64,000 bases of DNA, taken from Amphibalanus amphitrite. Taxonomy: Eukaryota; Arthropoda; Thecostraca; Balanomorpha; Balanidae. Location: assembly GCF_019059575.1 (NCBI RefSeq), contig NW_024881970.1, positions 1 to 64,000 of the forward strand. Reading direction: 5' to 3'. A model generated the notes under the pieces. It did not search any database. It was not told the DNA's origin and saw nothing but the letters and a program-made list of their open reading frames with translations. Both the position numbers and the translations under genes were made by a program. Of the stretch, positions 30,801 through 42,319 are shown one piece after another. Position 1 is the first letter of the stretch. Each line of letters opens with the position of its first letter.

Positions 30801-33769
30801 GGGGAATAACAGAATATATCGGAGAATCGAGAGCATTCATATTATGACGCAGCAGCAGCGAACAATAGCACACATGCCACGAACATCAGAATAAAATATA
30901 CAGTAGGTCATGCAGACTCCCGCAGTTGGATACTGCGTCATGGTGTTCCGGAGTGTGGCCAACGTATAGCAATGGTGTGCCGAACTGACAGACAGGGGGA
31001 GGGGTATCGGTGTCGGTATCGGTGTCGGTAACGGTGGCAGGGGGGGGGGGGGCTGACGGTGACGGTGATGAAAGTTGTAACTATGACGCCGGAGCCTAAC
31101 TCACCTGGTGCCGGCGCCTGGGGCTGGACGTCACCGGCCGGTCCCGCGTCCAGCGGAGCTGAAACGGCACGCGCACACACAGAGCGGCACACGGTCACAG
31201 CGGGCAGCGGTAGGCGACACAGAACACGACACGGACCAGCCAGCCGGCGACTGAAGCGAACGAAACAGGGCGGAATGAACTGATCTGGTAGCACAGCACA
31301 CTTTAGCCACTAGCCAGTCCCCGACTAAACTGAACTGAAACGAAATGAACAGATCGAAATAATTGCTCTGGTAACACAGCACGGCGCAGCACATAGTTCA
31401 GCCGGCCCAGGATTGCAGGCAGCGTGACAAGAGACGTTTTAGCCGGGCACGGGTAACGAAGGCTTCCATGACCGGTCCACCTGAGCTTTGAACAGCAGTA
31501 TTAACAGCGAGAAGTCATAGTCGTCAGCGTGCAACATGTCATTTCGCCTTGCTTTGTCATTCGGGTTAGCAGGCTTAGCGCCGAGGCGAATCACAAATCA
31601 TTCAAAGAGTCATCAGTTGGGACTCTGGAATGGAATCATGGGTTTGGACTCTTTCTGGGTTTGGGTTTGGTTTGGGAGTTTTGGGTTTGGAGGCTTTTGA
31701 GCAGTTGTGCCAAGCATAGAGCAGAAAAGCATGGACGACATGCTTGCATGTTATAGAGCAGCGCAATTTTGACACACAGATTGAAGATCATGCAGTGCTT
31801 CAGTGTAACTCAGTGAGTTTATGAAATAAAAAGCAAGTGTTTGCACTTAGCGTCGTGTATAACCGTGAGGATATACTCGTAAAGCCTGAGGTAAAAGCCT
31901 GAGGTAAAGCCTGATATTTGTGTGAGAGCATAACAAATTTGATGGATTTCATGGAAAAAGAAATTAACATAAAAAGCACAACGTAGACAATAGCCATCAG
32001 TTTTCGATACAAAATTGATAGCCTCTTTCGTGTGGTCAGACCTTTTGCGTCCCCAGTGGTCACCTAAGACTTTCGTCTCGACATATCACCAGTCATACCC
32101 ATGAGGCCACTGTCCTGCATCCATTAGACATTAATTGAAGGGTCACTGAGAAGACACTGACCCACAATAGAGACCGAGCAGCTACACTTCTCCTCTCCCC
32201 AACTGGTCACTGACCTGAGATCGGGTCAAAGCCCGCGTCCCCCCGGCCCTCCGTTCCGAGGATCTCGAAGCCTTGGTTATCCGGCGAGGCGCCGGCATCC
32301 AGCGTCTCCTCATCTTTGGGTCAGACCACCGCCAACACAGTGCTACTCAACCCAATAATGGCTGACACAGAGCCAGGCAAAGGCTTTAAGCTGGTATCAT
32401 TGGGGCTAGTAAAGAAAATATCATGTTTGTGTGAACTATGGGGGCATTCCATGTGTCAATGATTTGTGCTGTTTTTTTTTTTTTTTACTGATAAATCTTA
32501 ACACTTAACAGTAACAGATTAATATAAGCACTGGCTGATGTAATCATGCAGCTAACTGCATTGCTGGCAATGAACCGGGTAGCTGGCATAAACTTAGGTT
32601 TTGATTTTTGAAAGGTGTTTCCAGACACAGAAACATAAAACAAACTTAATTCAGCTAATACTACATTTCCTTCCTACCAAGGCATAAATTACCTTACTAG
32701 GTACCATTGTAATCCTATCTCAGCTAGCCAGCCAACTATGGAGAAGGACTTAACAGAAATCAAGTGCAAATCAATAACCACAGTGGATTCTTTGACCAAA
32801 ACTGAACAGTAAAACATATGACTCTGTTAGATCCTAGATCAAGATGGACTGGAACTTAGTCACCCTTTTCATCTTCATGCTGATGCACACATCTACTAGA
32901 AACTGATTCATAGCAAATGGTTTGTAAATGAAAAGCTTCTGTAACACAAATGAAAATTAGTGTAAAATGAACAAATTGGTGCTTTTGCTACTGCTGGACT
33001 TTCATTAAATTGGTTAACGTTGAAAATTTGAAAGTGATAATCCAGCCTAGCTTTGAGAGTGAAAGGGAAATTAATGATACCTATTAAAAAAGCAACCAAA
33101 CATAGGTCAAGTTCTACTGTTCTGTAAATCAAAGAAGCAGGGATATCAAAAGTATTAAATACATATATGGCAATGGTTATGTGCCTAAATCACAAAATGT
33201 ACCAGAAAGTGTGCTCTAGCTTTATACACCTTTATGAGTGTTAATGGATAAAACATGCAGTGCACAGATCATGCAAATAATGATCATTCAAGGTCTAATG
33301 TGATCATAAGTTAAGCATAAACTACAGAGCAACTAGCATTATCATTTATCAGTATCACAATCAAAAATATAAATCATGCTCATTGCCACCAAATTGTGCA
33401 AACAGCATGCTAAAACATAGCTTGGTTAAAATAGTAAAACCCAATGAACAAGGGTGGCAAAGGTGCACAGTACACAGATTGTAAGGAAAATCTTATCAAT
33501 TTTTATATTTGCTGGATATCAGAAAGCAGTAATACCTAACTAAAAGCATTTGTAGGTAATCTATGTATGTAATTGGTTCCAGTCAAAAGTCAACCAAGAC
33601 AAGATGGAGTTGGACAAAATGACTCAACCATGACTGGAACTGCTGGCTGACCTGCAGGTGCTGCTGCCGGCTCAGTGCCGGTGATGATGTCATCCCCAAT
33701 GCCTGCCAGCTGGTCCTGCTCACGAGCCAGGAACTCAGCTGCTGGGTCAGTGCTGCTATCAAAATCCAT
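27806..33769 (-). CDS. Clc: Clathrin light chain
   Basis: Regulatory subunit that binds the clathrin heavy chain leg and tunes coat assembly on endocytic and Golgi vesicles. Six coding exons: 33769-33652, 32313-32215, 31158-31105, 30505-30413, 29872-29761 and 27986-27806. They total 657 bases and 218 residues with consistent phases. Motifs: N-terminal DPAAEFLAREQDQLAG; the heavy-chain-binding helix IRRWREEQKARLEEK followed by AEWREAAKKELEDWY; and the conserved C-terminus DWEQIAKLCEFNPK, DTSRMRSLILQLKQ. A splice acceptor (CTTCTTGCAG) sits 11 bases before the ATG, so a 5' UTR exon lies further upstream. The 54-base third exon keeps the frame and could be a cassette. TIMM8 lies beyond its 3' end and POLR1D is divergent from its 5' end. 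Confidence 0.95.
29680..29690 (+). repeat. Poly-C tract
   Basis: Run of about ten cytosines in clathrin light chain intron 5. Confidence 0.85.
31005..31054 (+). repeat. TCGGTA minisatellite next to a poly-G tract
   Basis: Alternating TATCGG and TGTCGG hexamers run through 31005-31034 and are followed by 13 guanines. This lies in the intron just downstream of the 54-base clathrin light chain exon (31105-31158). Confidence 0.8.
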
Positions 33770-34779
33770 GATGTGGCGATCTGCAAGAAGAACGGATGGG
33801 TATTAGTTAAAATGACTAAACTTATAAAATGAGTCAAGTGATTTAAACATATAAAAAGATCCGAAATGAAAATAAAAAACAGAAAAATCAATCAATTATG
33901 CCTTGAAACAGAAAGAGCACCAGCAAGGAATACTAGGAAACAATGGGAAGTGGGCAAGATAGCTGGCCCCAATAATAAGATGAAAATTGTGAGTTGTGAA
34001 CAAGGCTATATAAACTGTTGTAAGGTAGGTGAAGCTTTAAAAAATCAAATAGGTTGACGCAGCCGCACCCGGATAAATGGACAATTCCGCGATTTTTGCA
34101 ATCTAATTGTAAATGATGAGGGGGTGTAACCTAAAGCCGAACTAAGGTTTCATCGGCCTGAAGATGAGTTACACTGTTGATGACGTAATAAATTTTCCTG
34201 TTTCGAGCCTGAAGTATCGAACTAAATTGATGGAAAAATTGTGAAGCTTAGCTTTTACTGGAATAATTTATTCTTTATGAGTTACCCATTATGTTAGATT
34301 CATACTTTTTTTACCGATATCTAACCCATCTAAGAAACATTACATTGAAATAAAACATATTATCTTGCTTTGCTACTGACGTCACCAAATTCAATCAAAG
34401 CAACATTTTTTTATTGAGCGGAAGTGACTAATGAGGTCAGAAAAGGCGCCCCAGCGACAGATACTGACGCAGCAGTATCTGTTCAGCACTTGTCTAGTTT
34501 TGGAGGTTGCTTGGCAATTCGTAAATAGTTGAGCAGTTTTTGCCAGCTTCGTCAAGGTTGCCTGGCAACTTGTTCGCCCTCGGCGTTCCTGTAAAATTTA
34601 AAACACAAACTTGATTTTGATGGCTGTTGGGTTGTTGCCAAGAATCGCTGCCTGCTTGGGTATGATTGCACGTGTGGGATTTGATGTGCTATTAGATCAA
34701 GATAGCCCCGTGGCGAATTGTGGTTGTGATAAGAGAGGGTTCACGTCGTTGTGGGGTTAAGTCAATTTGCTGTCTGAAG
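33770..34779. promoter_or_regulatory. Shared head-to-head interval between clathrin light chain and POLR1D
   Basis: The two genes diverge from this 1-kb stretch, which must hold the 5' UTR exon of the light chain and the promoters of both. AT-rich on the left; I see no clear TATA box or initiator that fixes a start. Around 34155-34205 a CCTGAAGATGAG...GATGACGTAATAAA stretch resembles worn retroelement tails. Confidence 0.4.
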
Positions 34780-35356
34780 ATGAAGCCCGCTAATGCAGAC
34801 GCTGCTGAGGCTGCCAAAGATACAAGTATCATTGAAATATTGGCTGATGATAGAGATGACGATAGGGTGAAGACATTTATTTTGCATGGTGAAGACCACA
34901 CCCTTGGGAACTCATTACGATGGGTGCTACTGAAGGACAAGGATGTTCAGTTCTGTGGATACACAATACCTCACCCATCACAGCGTGAAGTGCATCTGAG
35001 AATCCAAACGTACAAGAAACCAGCAGTTGATGTATTACGCGAAGCATTGGTTCGTCTCAGCGAACTTACCCAGATGATAGCTGACAAGGTCAAGGTATGT
35101 CCATTGTCATATATCTTATGTCATACAAACACAACCTATATGAAATGGTCCTATCGCTCTTCTAATGTTAGGTACCTACTTATATTGAACAATAATTTTG
35201 TTTTCTTTTATGAATAATTAGCTTAAGGTGTTGTATGGTGATATATCACCATTGTTTGCCAGAAAAATTTAGTCAGCTACCTTTGCCTTACTTTTTCAGG
35301 ACAAAGCAGAAGCATTCAAGGCAAGCACTGAAGAGGCTTCTCCCATGCAGTCATGA
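34780..35356 (+). CDS. POLR1D: RNA polymerases I and III subunit RPAC2 (AC19)
   Basis: Alpha-like subunit that pairs with AC40 to seed assembly of RNA polymerases I and III in the nucleus. Exons 34780-35094 and 35300-35356, phase 0, encode 123 residues (human 133). The L-domain signature is clear: FILHGEDHTLGNSLRW, FCGYTIPHPSQ and VHLRIQTYKKPAVDVLREAL. The ATG at 34780 fits the family; the frame is open further upstream without another ATG. The intron has a GTATGT donor and a TTTTTCAG acceptor. AATAAA follows 54 bases after the stop. Confidence 0.96.
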
Positions 35357-35409
35357 AGAACTTCATCCTTTTCCTGGTGTTTGCTACTCACTGTAACCAT
35401 TTTGTGTAC

Positions 35410-35415
35410 AATAAA
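35410..35415 (+). terminator. POLR1D poly(A) signal
   Basis: AATAAA 54 bases past the stop codon, on the coding strand. The distance suits a short 3' UTR. Confidence 0.6.
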
Positions 35416-36302
35416 CAACTTTGTCAATGTTCTCTCCTTTCTGTTCTTATGCATCTGACACATATTATGTGCTTATGCTTAAACACCATGTATTTGTTAT
35501 TCAAGTGGTGCATCAACTTCAATTGGTGTATGTTAGTCTAGTCACATGATAATCATGTAGCCACTAATTTGCTTCTTTCTATAGAAAAGAGTAAGAGAAC
35601 AGTGTACCCATACCCCAAAATCAAAACATTATGATGATTTTTTCAATTATTTTCTCCCTGATGCATCAGGTAGATCGGTATCTACCGCGAACCTGCCAAC
35701 TCCCATGAGATATTCAATGTTTTTCAATGGTGATTACCTGTCGAACGTTCGAGCATAGCTTTCGAGCTTTTAAATAATGCTGCGCGACATCGAAAGCAAT
35801 GAGCTGTGATATCTACATGTGAGCCATCGGGTCTGGCTGTTTGTAACTGCGCGCATTTCGTTCCCGAACCCCGCACTTCAGTATCAGAGTCCGACGCCAC
35901 GACCACTGACCAAAGTGAAAAATCTACAGTCGCGGACAGTCATATGCTGCAACTTCAAGTATATTGCAGGATATGTTTGCAGATAAAACAAAAATACTCA
36001 TGGCGATACAACTACACAATATGTTACAGGATCACAAGCAATAAGCATACAGTCGTAGGCACACAACATAATCGGTGCGGGCCACAAAAGATACAAACAT
36101 CCACTCATTTCTCGCACTTGACAGATAAACGAGGTTTAAATAACTGGCTTCTCCAAGTACCGCCATGATCGCACTTCGCAGGTGTTCCTTATTTCGTTAA
36201 CATGCATAATATGTCAAGCACCCAACACACATGATTACAGCCTTGTTGGGAAGTTGCTCCCCTACAAACAGCACTTTCCGTCCATCTGATGCCTCTGTCA
36301 GC
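35416..36302. other. Between POLR1D and VPS41 3' ends, no gene recognised
   Basis: The two genes converge here. AT-rich DNA; no exact AATAAA was found on the minus strand for VPS41. A short frame near 35806-36168 has no recognisable features. Confidence 0.45.
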
Positions 36303-38870
36303 TCACCTGAGCCGGCCGCGCGGCTCGTTTCGACACACGATGCAGGCGCCAGGCCGAGCGGCCGGCAGGCAGACCCTGTGGAAGGCATGTCGGCAGTAAA
36401 AGGTCACCAGATCGGCGGCCTTGGCCGGATCTCGGTGCAGCAGGCCTCCGCCGCACACGCAGCACGCGGCCGCCGCGCCCACGGGCACGGCGCGCGCGCC
36501 GCAGCGCTGCAGGCGCGCGTGCAACTGGAACCGGTCACTGACCAGGATGCGCCGACAGCCGTCCTGCAGGTCCACCTGCACCTTGTAATCGTGCAGGATC
36601 TGCACTAGCGCGTCCCGCAGGCCCGGGATCGCCAGACCGTCCTCAATTCGTCTGATCAGACGCCGCGGGTCCACGTGCGTGCCAATGTTGAGCAGCAGCT
36701 CTTTCACCATGACGGGCTGGTCGAGGCAGTAGTTGATGAGGTCATCCCAGAGATCCGAGTCATCGTGCTCCTTGCAGAAGGCAATGGCCTGTTTGATGTC
36801 GGCCAGCTGGTTCATGATGAGCTGGAGCGCCTCCCGGGTGGCGCCTGTTCGGCCCAGCAGGTACACCGTCTCAGGGATCAGCATGCGCGTCTGGCAGACG
36901 TGCAGTGCTCGCTGCAGCGAGTACTCGCCGCTGGCGCGCAGCAGCTCCATCAGCCGCCCGCGCTCGTACTCGGCCGAGAGCTCCACCAGCCGGTCGTGGT
37001 ACTTGCCGCTGAGGTGGCGGTGCCGCTGGTACAGCCGCCACAGGTACCGGTACAGCACGGCCGGCAGCGCGGTCAGCTCGGCGACCACGCGCTCCGGCGG
37101 CGACTCCTCGGGCCGCTCCGTCAGTAGCTCGACGGTGCGCGCCTCGTCCACGCGCGCCAGCGCTGCCGCTCTGTCGGCCACTGCCGCGTGTAGCTCATGC
37201 TTGGTCACCAGGTCGAACACGCCCGGGTGGCCCAGCTTGAGGTAGATGGCGAGCGCCTTGTCGTGCCGACACTGGTGTGTGTAGAGCAGCCCCAGCGCCT
37301 GCAGCAGACACGGGTTATCGGCGTCGTGCAGCAGCTGCTCCAGCGCGGCGTTCACCACGGCGTCACAGTGGTACAGACTCGGCGACCACTCGCGCACCAG
37401 GCGCAGGAACTCTGCCTGGTCGGTGCGCATGAAGTTGTAGAGCACCATCTCATACACAGTCGAGTCCAGGTGGAAGTCGCCGCGCGGCAAGTAACCGCTG
37501 ATGGCCTTCAGCTGGCGCAGCGCCGCGAACCTGTACACCTCCTCCTCCCAGAGCGTCCGGTTGCGGCCGAAGATGGTGTGACACAGCGAGGCGGCCGTCT
37601 CGTACTGCTCCTCCTGCAGCAAACTGTCCAGGTACTTGCGGCCGACGTCCTGCAGGCAGTGGCGGCGCACGGCCGGCCCGGCCGCCTGTAGCTCGCGTAA
37701 CGCCTCCTCGAACCGGTGGTGCTCCAGCAGCCACTCGATGTGGTCGTCTGTGTCACGAGGACGAGCTACGATCACATCGCTGGGCGCCAGCACGAAGAAG
37801 GTACCCTCGTCGGCCAGACAGTCCAGCCGGTACTGGTTGGAGGAGAAGTTCTGGAATCCGCGCACTGTCAGCTCGTCGGTGGAGAGCTCCTCGTAGTCCT
37901 CTGGCAGCGGGCGGATCACTCTCACCTGAGGTCGCGGCCGCGGCCCGCTGCCGCCGGTCTCGCTCTGAGTAAGGAGAACCAGCTCATCCCCGCACCCCGC
38001 CAGGCCACAGACTAGAAACTCGGTCCGGAATATGTGCGTGATCTCCATGTGAGTGCCGACACCGGAGGCGCGTGCCTCAGCGTCGCGTGGCTCACGGACC
38101 ACGGCCATTTGGACGCAACGGCGCCATCCAACGAGCAGCCGGCGCGGGTCTCGCCAGAACAGGTGGCAGCGATGGTTGGCCGGTCGCTCTCCGACGTCGC
38201 AGCGGATCAGGCTGATGACGCGCTTCAGCTCGGTGTGGTAGACGCGCACCCCGCCGTTGGAGGCCCAGGCCAGCAGCGGGCCGCGCCAGCTGAGCGCCTG
38301 CACCGTCCCGTCACCCTCGTGGATGGTGGTGGCGCGCAGCCGCGTCAGAAACGTCTTCTCGTGCAGGACGACGCGGCTGTCTCCGACTGCGAACCGGCGG
38401 CCGGTGCCGGGGCGCGAGTACTGCGGATCCAGCACCACCGTCTTCACAGGCGCGTCGAACGTCAGACTGTGGCTGTTATCTCGCGAGTACAGGCCGTGCA
38501 CACACACGGTGCCGTCGTCGGAGCAGCTGGCCACGTGCTCTCCGGCCTCGTCCGCGCTAATCTCGTTGACGCAGAGCGTGTGCGGCTGCCGCGCCGGCCG
38601 CACCCGGTTACCGAGGTGATCGAACACGTGCACGCGGCCGAGCCCAGTACCGACCAGCACCAGTTTGGGGTGGACACAGAGACAGGTGGCCGGCTCGGCA
38701 GCCAGCAGCAGCGCCAGGTCCGAGCCCATCCGCTCGTACTTGAGGTGCGGCTCGTCGGCGGGCTCCTCCGACGAGTCCGAGTCCAGCGAGCCAGAGTACT
38801 CGCCGATACTGTCGGCGTCATCCAGCGCAGCAGCAGCGGCGGCGGCGGCGGCGGCGGCGCCCTCGGACAT
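36303..38870 (-). CDS. VPS41: VPS41, HOPS complex subunit (intronless)
   Basis: HOPS subunit that tethers late endosomes and AP-3 vesicles to lysosomes through Rab7/Arl8 before SNARE fusion. One uninterrupted 855-residue frame, against 854 in human. From N to C: an Ala tract (residues 5-15) and an acidic Ser/Glu region, then LKYERMGSDL opening a beta-propeller (about 45-380) with CVHPKLVLVGTGLGRV and LSWRGPLLAWASN. After TVRGF and DDHIEWLLEHHRFEEAL comes an alpha-solenoid/CHCR (about 390-740) with QLKAISGYLPRGD, IYLKLGHPGVFDLV and NIGTHVDPRRLI. The C-terminal RING-H2 (about 795-848) has CCVCGG, CRHAFHRVC and CIVC. The stop overlaps a donor-like CAG/GTGAGC, so a spliced C-terminal extension is possible. 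The lack of introns is unusual beside intron-rich neighbours. Confidence 0.97.
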   Translation of the reverse strand: MSEGAAAAAAAAAAALDDADSIGEYSGSLDSDSSEEPADEPHLKYERMGSDLALLLAAEPATCLCVHPKLVLVGTGLGRVHVFDHLGNRVRPARQPHTLCVNEISADEAGEHVASCSDDGTVCVHGLYSRDNSHSLTFDAPVKTVVLDPQYSRPGTGRRFAVGDSRVVLHEKTFLTRLRATTIHEGDGTVQALSWRGPLLAWASNGGVRVYHTELKRVISLIRCDVGERPANHRCHLFWRDPRRLLVGWRRCVQMAVVREPRDAEARASGVGTHMEITHIFRTEFLVCGLAGCGDELVLLTQSETGGSGPRPRPQVRVIRPLPEDYEELSTDELTVRGFQNFSSNQYRLDCLADEGTFFVLAPSDVIVARPRDTDDHIEWLLEHHRFEEALRELQAAGPAVRRHCLQDVGRKYLDSLLQEEQYETAASLCHTIFGRNRTLWEEEVYRFAALRQLKAISGYLPRGDFHLDSTVYEMVLYNFMRTDQAEFLRLVREWSPSLYHCDAVVNAALEQLLHDADNPCLLQALGLLYTHQCRHDKALAIYLKLGHPGVFDLVTKHELHAAVADRAAALARVDEARTVELLTERPEESPPERVVAELTALPAVLYRYLWRLYQRHRHLSGKYHDRLVELSAEYERGRLMELLRASGEYSLQRALHVCQTRMLIPETVYLLGRTGATREALQLIMNQLADIKQAIAFCKEHDDSDLWDDLINYCLDQPVMVKELLLNIGTHVDPRRLIRRIEDGLAIPGLRDALVQILHDYKVQVDLQDGCRRILVSDRFQLHARLQRCGARAVPVGAAAACCVCGGGLLHRDPAKAADLVTFYCRHAFHRVCLPAARPGACIVCRNEPRGRLR

Positions 38871-40801
38871 GGTCTCCAGGCAAGGTGAGCAGTCTTGTCC
38901 TCAATTGCAGCGGCTGTTGCTCATATTTAACATCCACCTGTGTACGTTACACAAAGAGTGAAAAATAAATCACCAACTTATATGGGTGACAAATGCTTTG
39001 GGATGTGGGATAGCAAAGACAATAAAACTTTTGCCTTTGGACGGCAGTATGATTGCCTACCTATTATTTAATTTGTAGCAAAAGCAAATTGGGTGATCAG
39101 TGATCTTGCATGAGATGTGTATGTTTAGAACCCTGTGTGAATCTACTTGATGTGGTTAGTGGTTACTTAAAAAAGATATTGCATGTCAGGAAAATGACAT
39201 GACTATCAATTAGATCCATGCAACATGAATTGCAGTTAAAGAACTAAGCACCGAGCTGTGAATTATTTAGAGAAACACAACATCTTTGGCTATATGGACA
39301 GGTAACATGTAAGCTAAATGCAAGGCGCAAATGTTGCGAGAAATCTTAAGCGAATCCTGTCTATTGAGCTGAAAGGAAGCATTTATTATCTTTAAATTTA
39401 TATTCTGATCCAGTAGCTCGAAAAATTCCAGCTTTCACACCTTTAGGCACAGCAGGTAGGTAGGTAGTTGGTAGGTAGGTACTAAGACATCCTATGTTGA
39501 GAAAAGGTGAAAGCTGCCTGGGGTGAAAGTACACAATAATTCGCTGGTTGCTAGCCTGCTTTAAGTTGTACAGTCAAATTGCAAGGCAATATTAATGAAT
39601 ATATATGTAAAAACTAAAAATGCAGACACACTTCACCTATCTTGTCCAATGGCGGCGAATGCGGCGAACTTTGAGTGCTCACATGTGTACAATCACATAC
39701 CAATTACGTACCAGCTGATTATTGAAATCCTTTGAACTTCTTCAGTGTTTGATATTTTTGAAATTTTGATCAAGCTTTAAAATGACCAGTGACTTTCTAT
39801 TCTAGTATTTTTACAGGCTTTGAAAGAAACTCTTCAATAAAATAAACATGATAACCCTCATTTTTATTTATTTCGTTCGGCTAGAATATAATTTTTGGCA
39901 AGATTTCTGCATCAGCTGAAAGACTTTCACTTGCTTGTTATTTCGATTTTTAGCGGTAGAAGCATGGGGCAGTGGGGGCAGTGGTAAATTTTCGCGTTGC
40001 TTATTTTGATTGCATTTTGATTTGTATGGGTGTTTTTGAATCAGTTGAGTTACGTTTGCGGCTTTTCCCAGGAATATTTAACATAATTTTCCAATTCACT
40101 CTTCCTTCTAAGTCAGAGTAAAATATCTTCAACAGGCAAATCCAGACTGGGACTCACTATTGCAGGTAAAATACCTACCAATTTAGATCATTGAATGGAG
40201 TTTGTGAACTTTTACCTCTGAAGTCGACTTCAACTTGCTCGCTATGGCTTGTGTCCCTTTCAACATCATGTCCTTATCATATCTTTTTCAATCCATATCC
40301 AACGTCATGTCCATGATGTAATGTGGACACATTGTCGTTCAAGTTTGGGTTTGTCATATTAATTTGTTTCAAACCTGAGACTAAGGAGGATTATGTCTAT
40401 TTTGAGTATTGTAGGTCAAGGTAACCTATTGCTGGGCTGGGCAGATCACACGTCATGTTATTTAATCTGTCTAATTAATTGTTAATGTGTTTTTTGTTCC
40501 ATCCATAGTAGCCAATAATATTTACATAGGACCTACCGGACCTACCTATTTATTCAATTATTCACAGTCATTGACTCTAGATGGATGACACCATCAGCTT
40601 AGTTATCCACCATTAATCATCTGTATTCTGTAACCATCCATCCAGCAGCTAAATCCATCATCATCTGTATTACTTTCAGCTCCCAGATTAGATATCAATC
40701 TCAGACCTGGCCACCTCACACCTGAGGTCATTTCAGCCAGCCTAAAAGTTGTCAGCTCCTCTTACTTTCTTCCTAAAACCTGCCCACAAGGTTGGAAACT
40801 G
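38871..40801. other. VPS41 upstream region, no gene recognised
   Basis: AT-rich DNA between the divergent VPS41 and PP2C genes. A GGTA microsatellite lies at 39452-39481. No exon-like segment or promoter motif could be supported. Confidence 0.45.
39452..39481 (+). repeat. (GGTA)n microsatellite
   Basis: AGGTAGGTAGGTAG, a TTG break, then GTAGGTAGGTA. Similar GGTA/TACC words recur near 2525, 25460 and 25885. Confidence 0.85.
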
Positions 40802-41049
40802 AGGGCTGTTCACGGGCCCTGTGTGCGGTCGGACCGCACACAGCCTCGAAGCTCCGCCCACTTCGTCCCTACGTCAGCCTTCCGTCACCGCACACAGCGA
40901 TCGCTGTGGCCGGTCGGGACTGGCCACAGCGGACCGTCCACCGCACGCAGCCGTGACGTCAGAGCCGCCTACCCATCCCCTACCCCCACGCCTGCTGGAC
41001 GCACCGCACACAGCGCACGCAGCAGTGTGCGGTGCCCGTGAACACCCCT
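40802..41049. mobile_element. MITE with AGGG(C/G)TGTTCACGGGC inverted repeats and CTG duplication
   Basis: A GC-rich 248-bp island in AT-rich DNA. Ends are AGGGCTGTTCACGGGC and, inverted, AGGGGTGTTCACGGGC; inside are several GCACACAGC and CTGTGGCC palindromes. CTG occurs directly outside both ends (40799-40801 and 41050-41052). No coding capacity. End sequence and 3-bp CWG duplication recall the MITE at 13889-14042. Confidence 0.75.
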
Positions 41050-41052
41050 CTG

Positions 41053-42319
41053 GTTAATATTTCATGCCTGTGTGTTGTTGTTGTTTTTTTAGCAGTTGGT
41101 GAAGCTCATGGATGAATGAGACTAATTATAGCCTTGCTCAGTGAATTTATTTTTAAAACTGGCATTTGGGATTTCACATTATTCAGTAGGATAATGAATA
41201 TATTGAGGGTTCTCAACAAGAGGTTGTTAATGCCAAATTAATTGAAATTAAGCGTCCAGTCAACTGAGATTGACAAGCTGTATACTAGGAAGCAAAAACT
41301 AGTTAGCTGTCTTCTCTGCTAAGATATCAGGTGCATGAATAATACATGTCATAATATGTATTGTGTGTCACAGACTTACAGCTGTTTTGCAAGTGTTTTT
41401 TTTTTGCCTCTGTAAAATTATAAAACAGCACTAATGATGGTCATGCTGTGAACTGCATTATGCAAGAAATTTTAGGACATGCAGAAATATTACTTCTTAA
41501 GATCAATCTTATCAGGTAAAACTAAAGGGACTAATAATTTACAAGCTGACCTGAGAAACCCTTCTTTGGTTGTTCTGCACTCCAAGGGTATGCAAGACTG
41601 GCCACTGTTTTGTAGGAGGGTCAGGTATTGTCAATCAGGCAATCAAAAAGCCTAGAGGCATTGCATGGTTTAATCACACTTGGGGCATTTATTATATTGC
41701 ATATTATTCAATATCTGACATTCTGGGCCCAAACAGTTCTACCTAGCTTCTACCTTCTATGTACTAGGTACTGATTGCGAATTGCAGCTGTGCTCATTCA
41801 AAATGCAAATGCTGCATTTACAAAATAAGACAGCATGTTGTCATTTGCCATGGTTTGGGAGTGCTAACACCAAGTCGAGTGCATAACCAACACAAGGGGA
41901 TATGAGTTCGTACAGGTTTTCATGTCATGCCAGGCATGATGAGATCATTACTGTGAGGAAAGTTGCGTCATCGCCGTCATTTTCCGGTTTTGCCTCCGGA
42001 GACGCGGAAACATAGACGCTTAGGATATTGCTCGTCATAACAACGTCGTGCTGTCTTTTGTCTGTGCATATGGGGATTACCGTTGAGTGTTCGTCTATCG
42101 ATAACAAAGCGTACCGTATATGATTGCATCAGAATTGTCCCATACTATTGATGCTCGTTTTATTGGTGCGATCATTCGATCGATCGTTTTATACGCTGGA
42201 TCGACGATATTTTTTTTTTGTATGTAATTAAGCAATTTGCTAAATCGCCCATCACTTAACACATTCCGACTCACATCTGATGACCCTATTTTGTCCGTCT
42301 ACCCAGGTGACCTGTCGCC
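41053..42319. other. PP2C upstream region, no further gene recognised
   Basis: AT-rich DNA including the presumed promoter and 5' UTR of the PP2C gene. CCCAGGTGACC just before the ATG contains a possible splice acceptor (TCTACCCAG at about 42297-42305), so the 5' UTR may be spliced. Confidence 0.4.

Noticed and set aside
38034..38888. 284-residue frame antisense to VPS41
   Set aside because: Shadow of a GC-rich conserved exon; the VPS41 frame explains the constraint.
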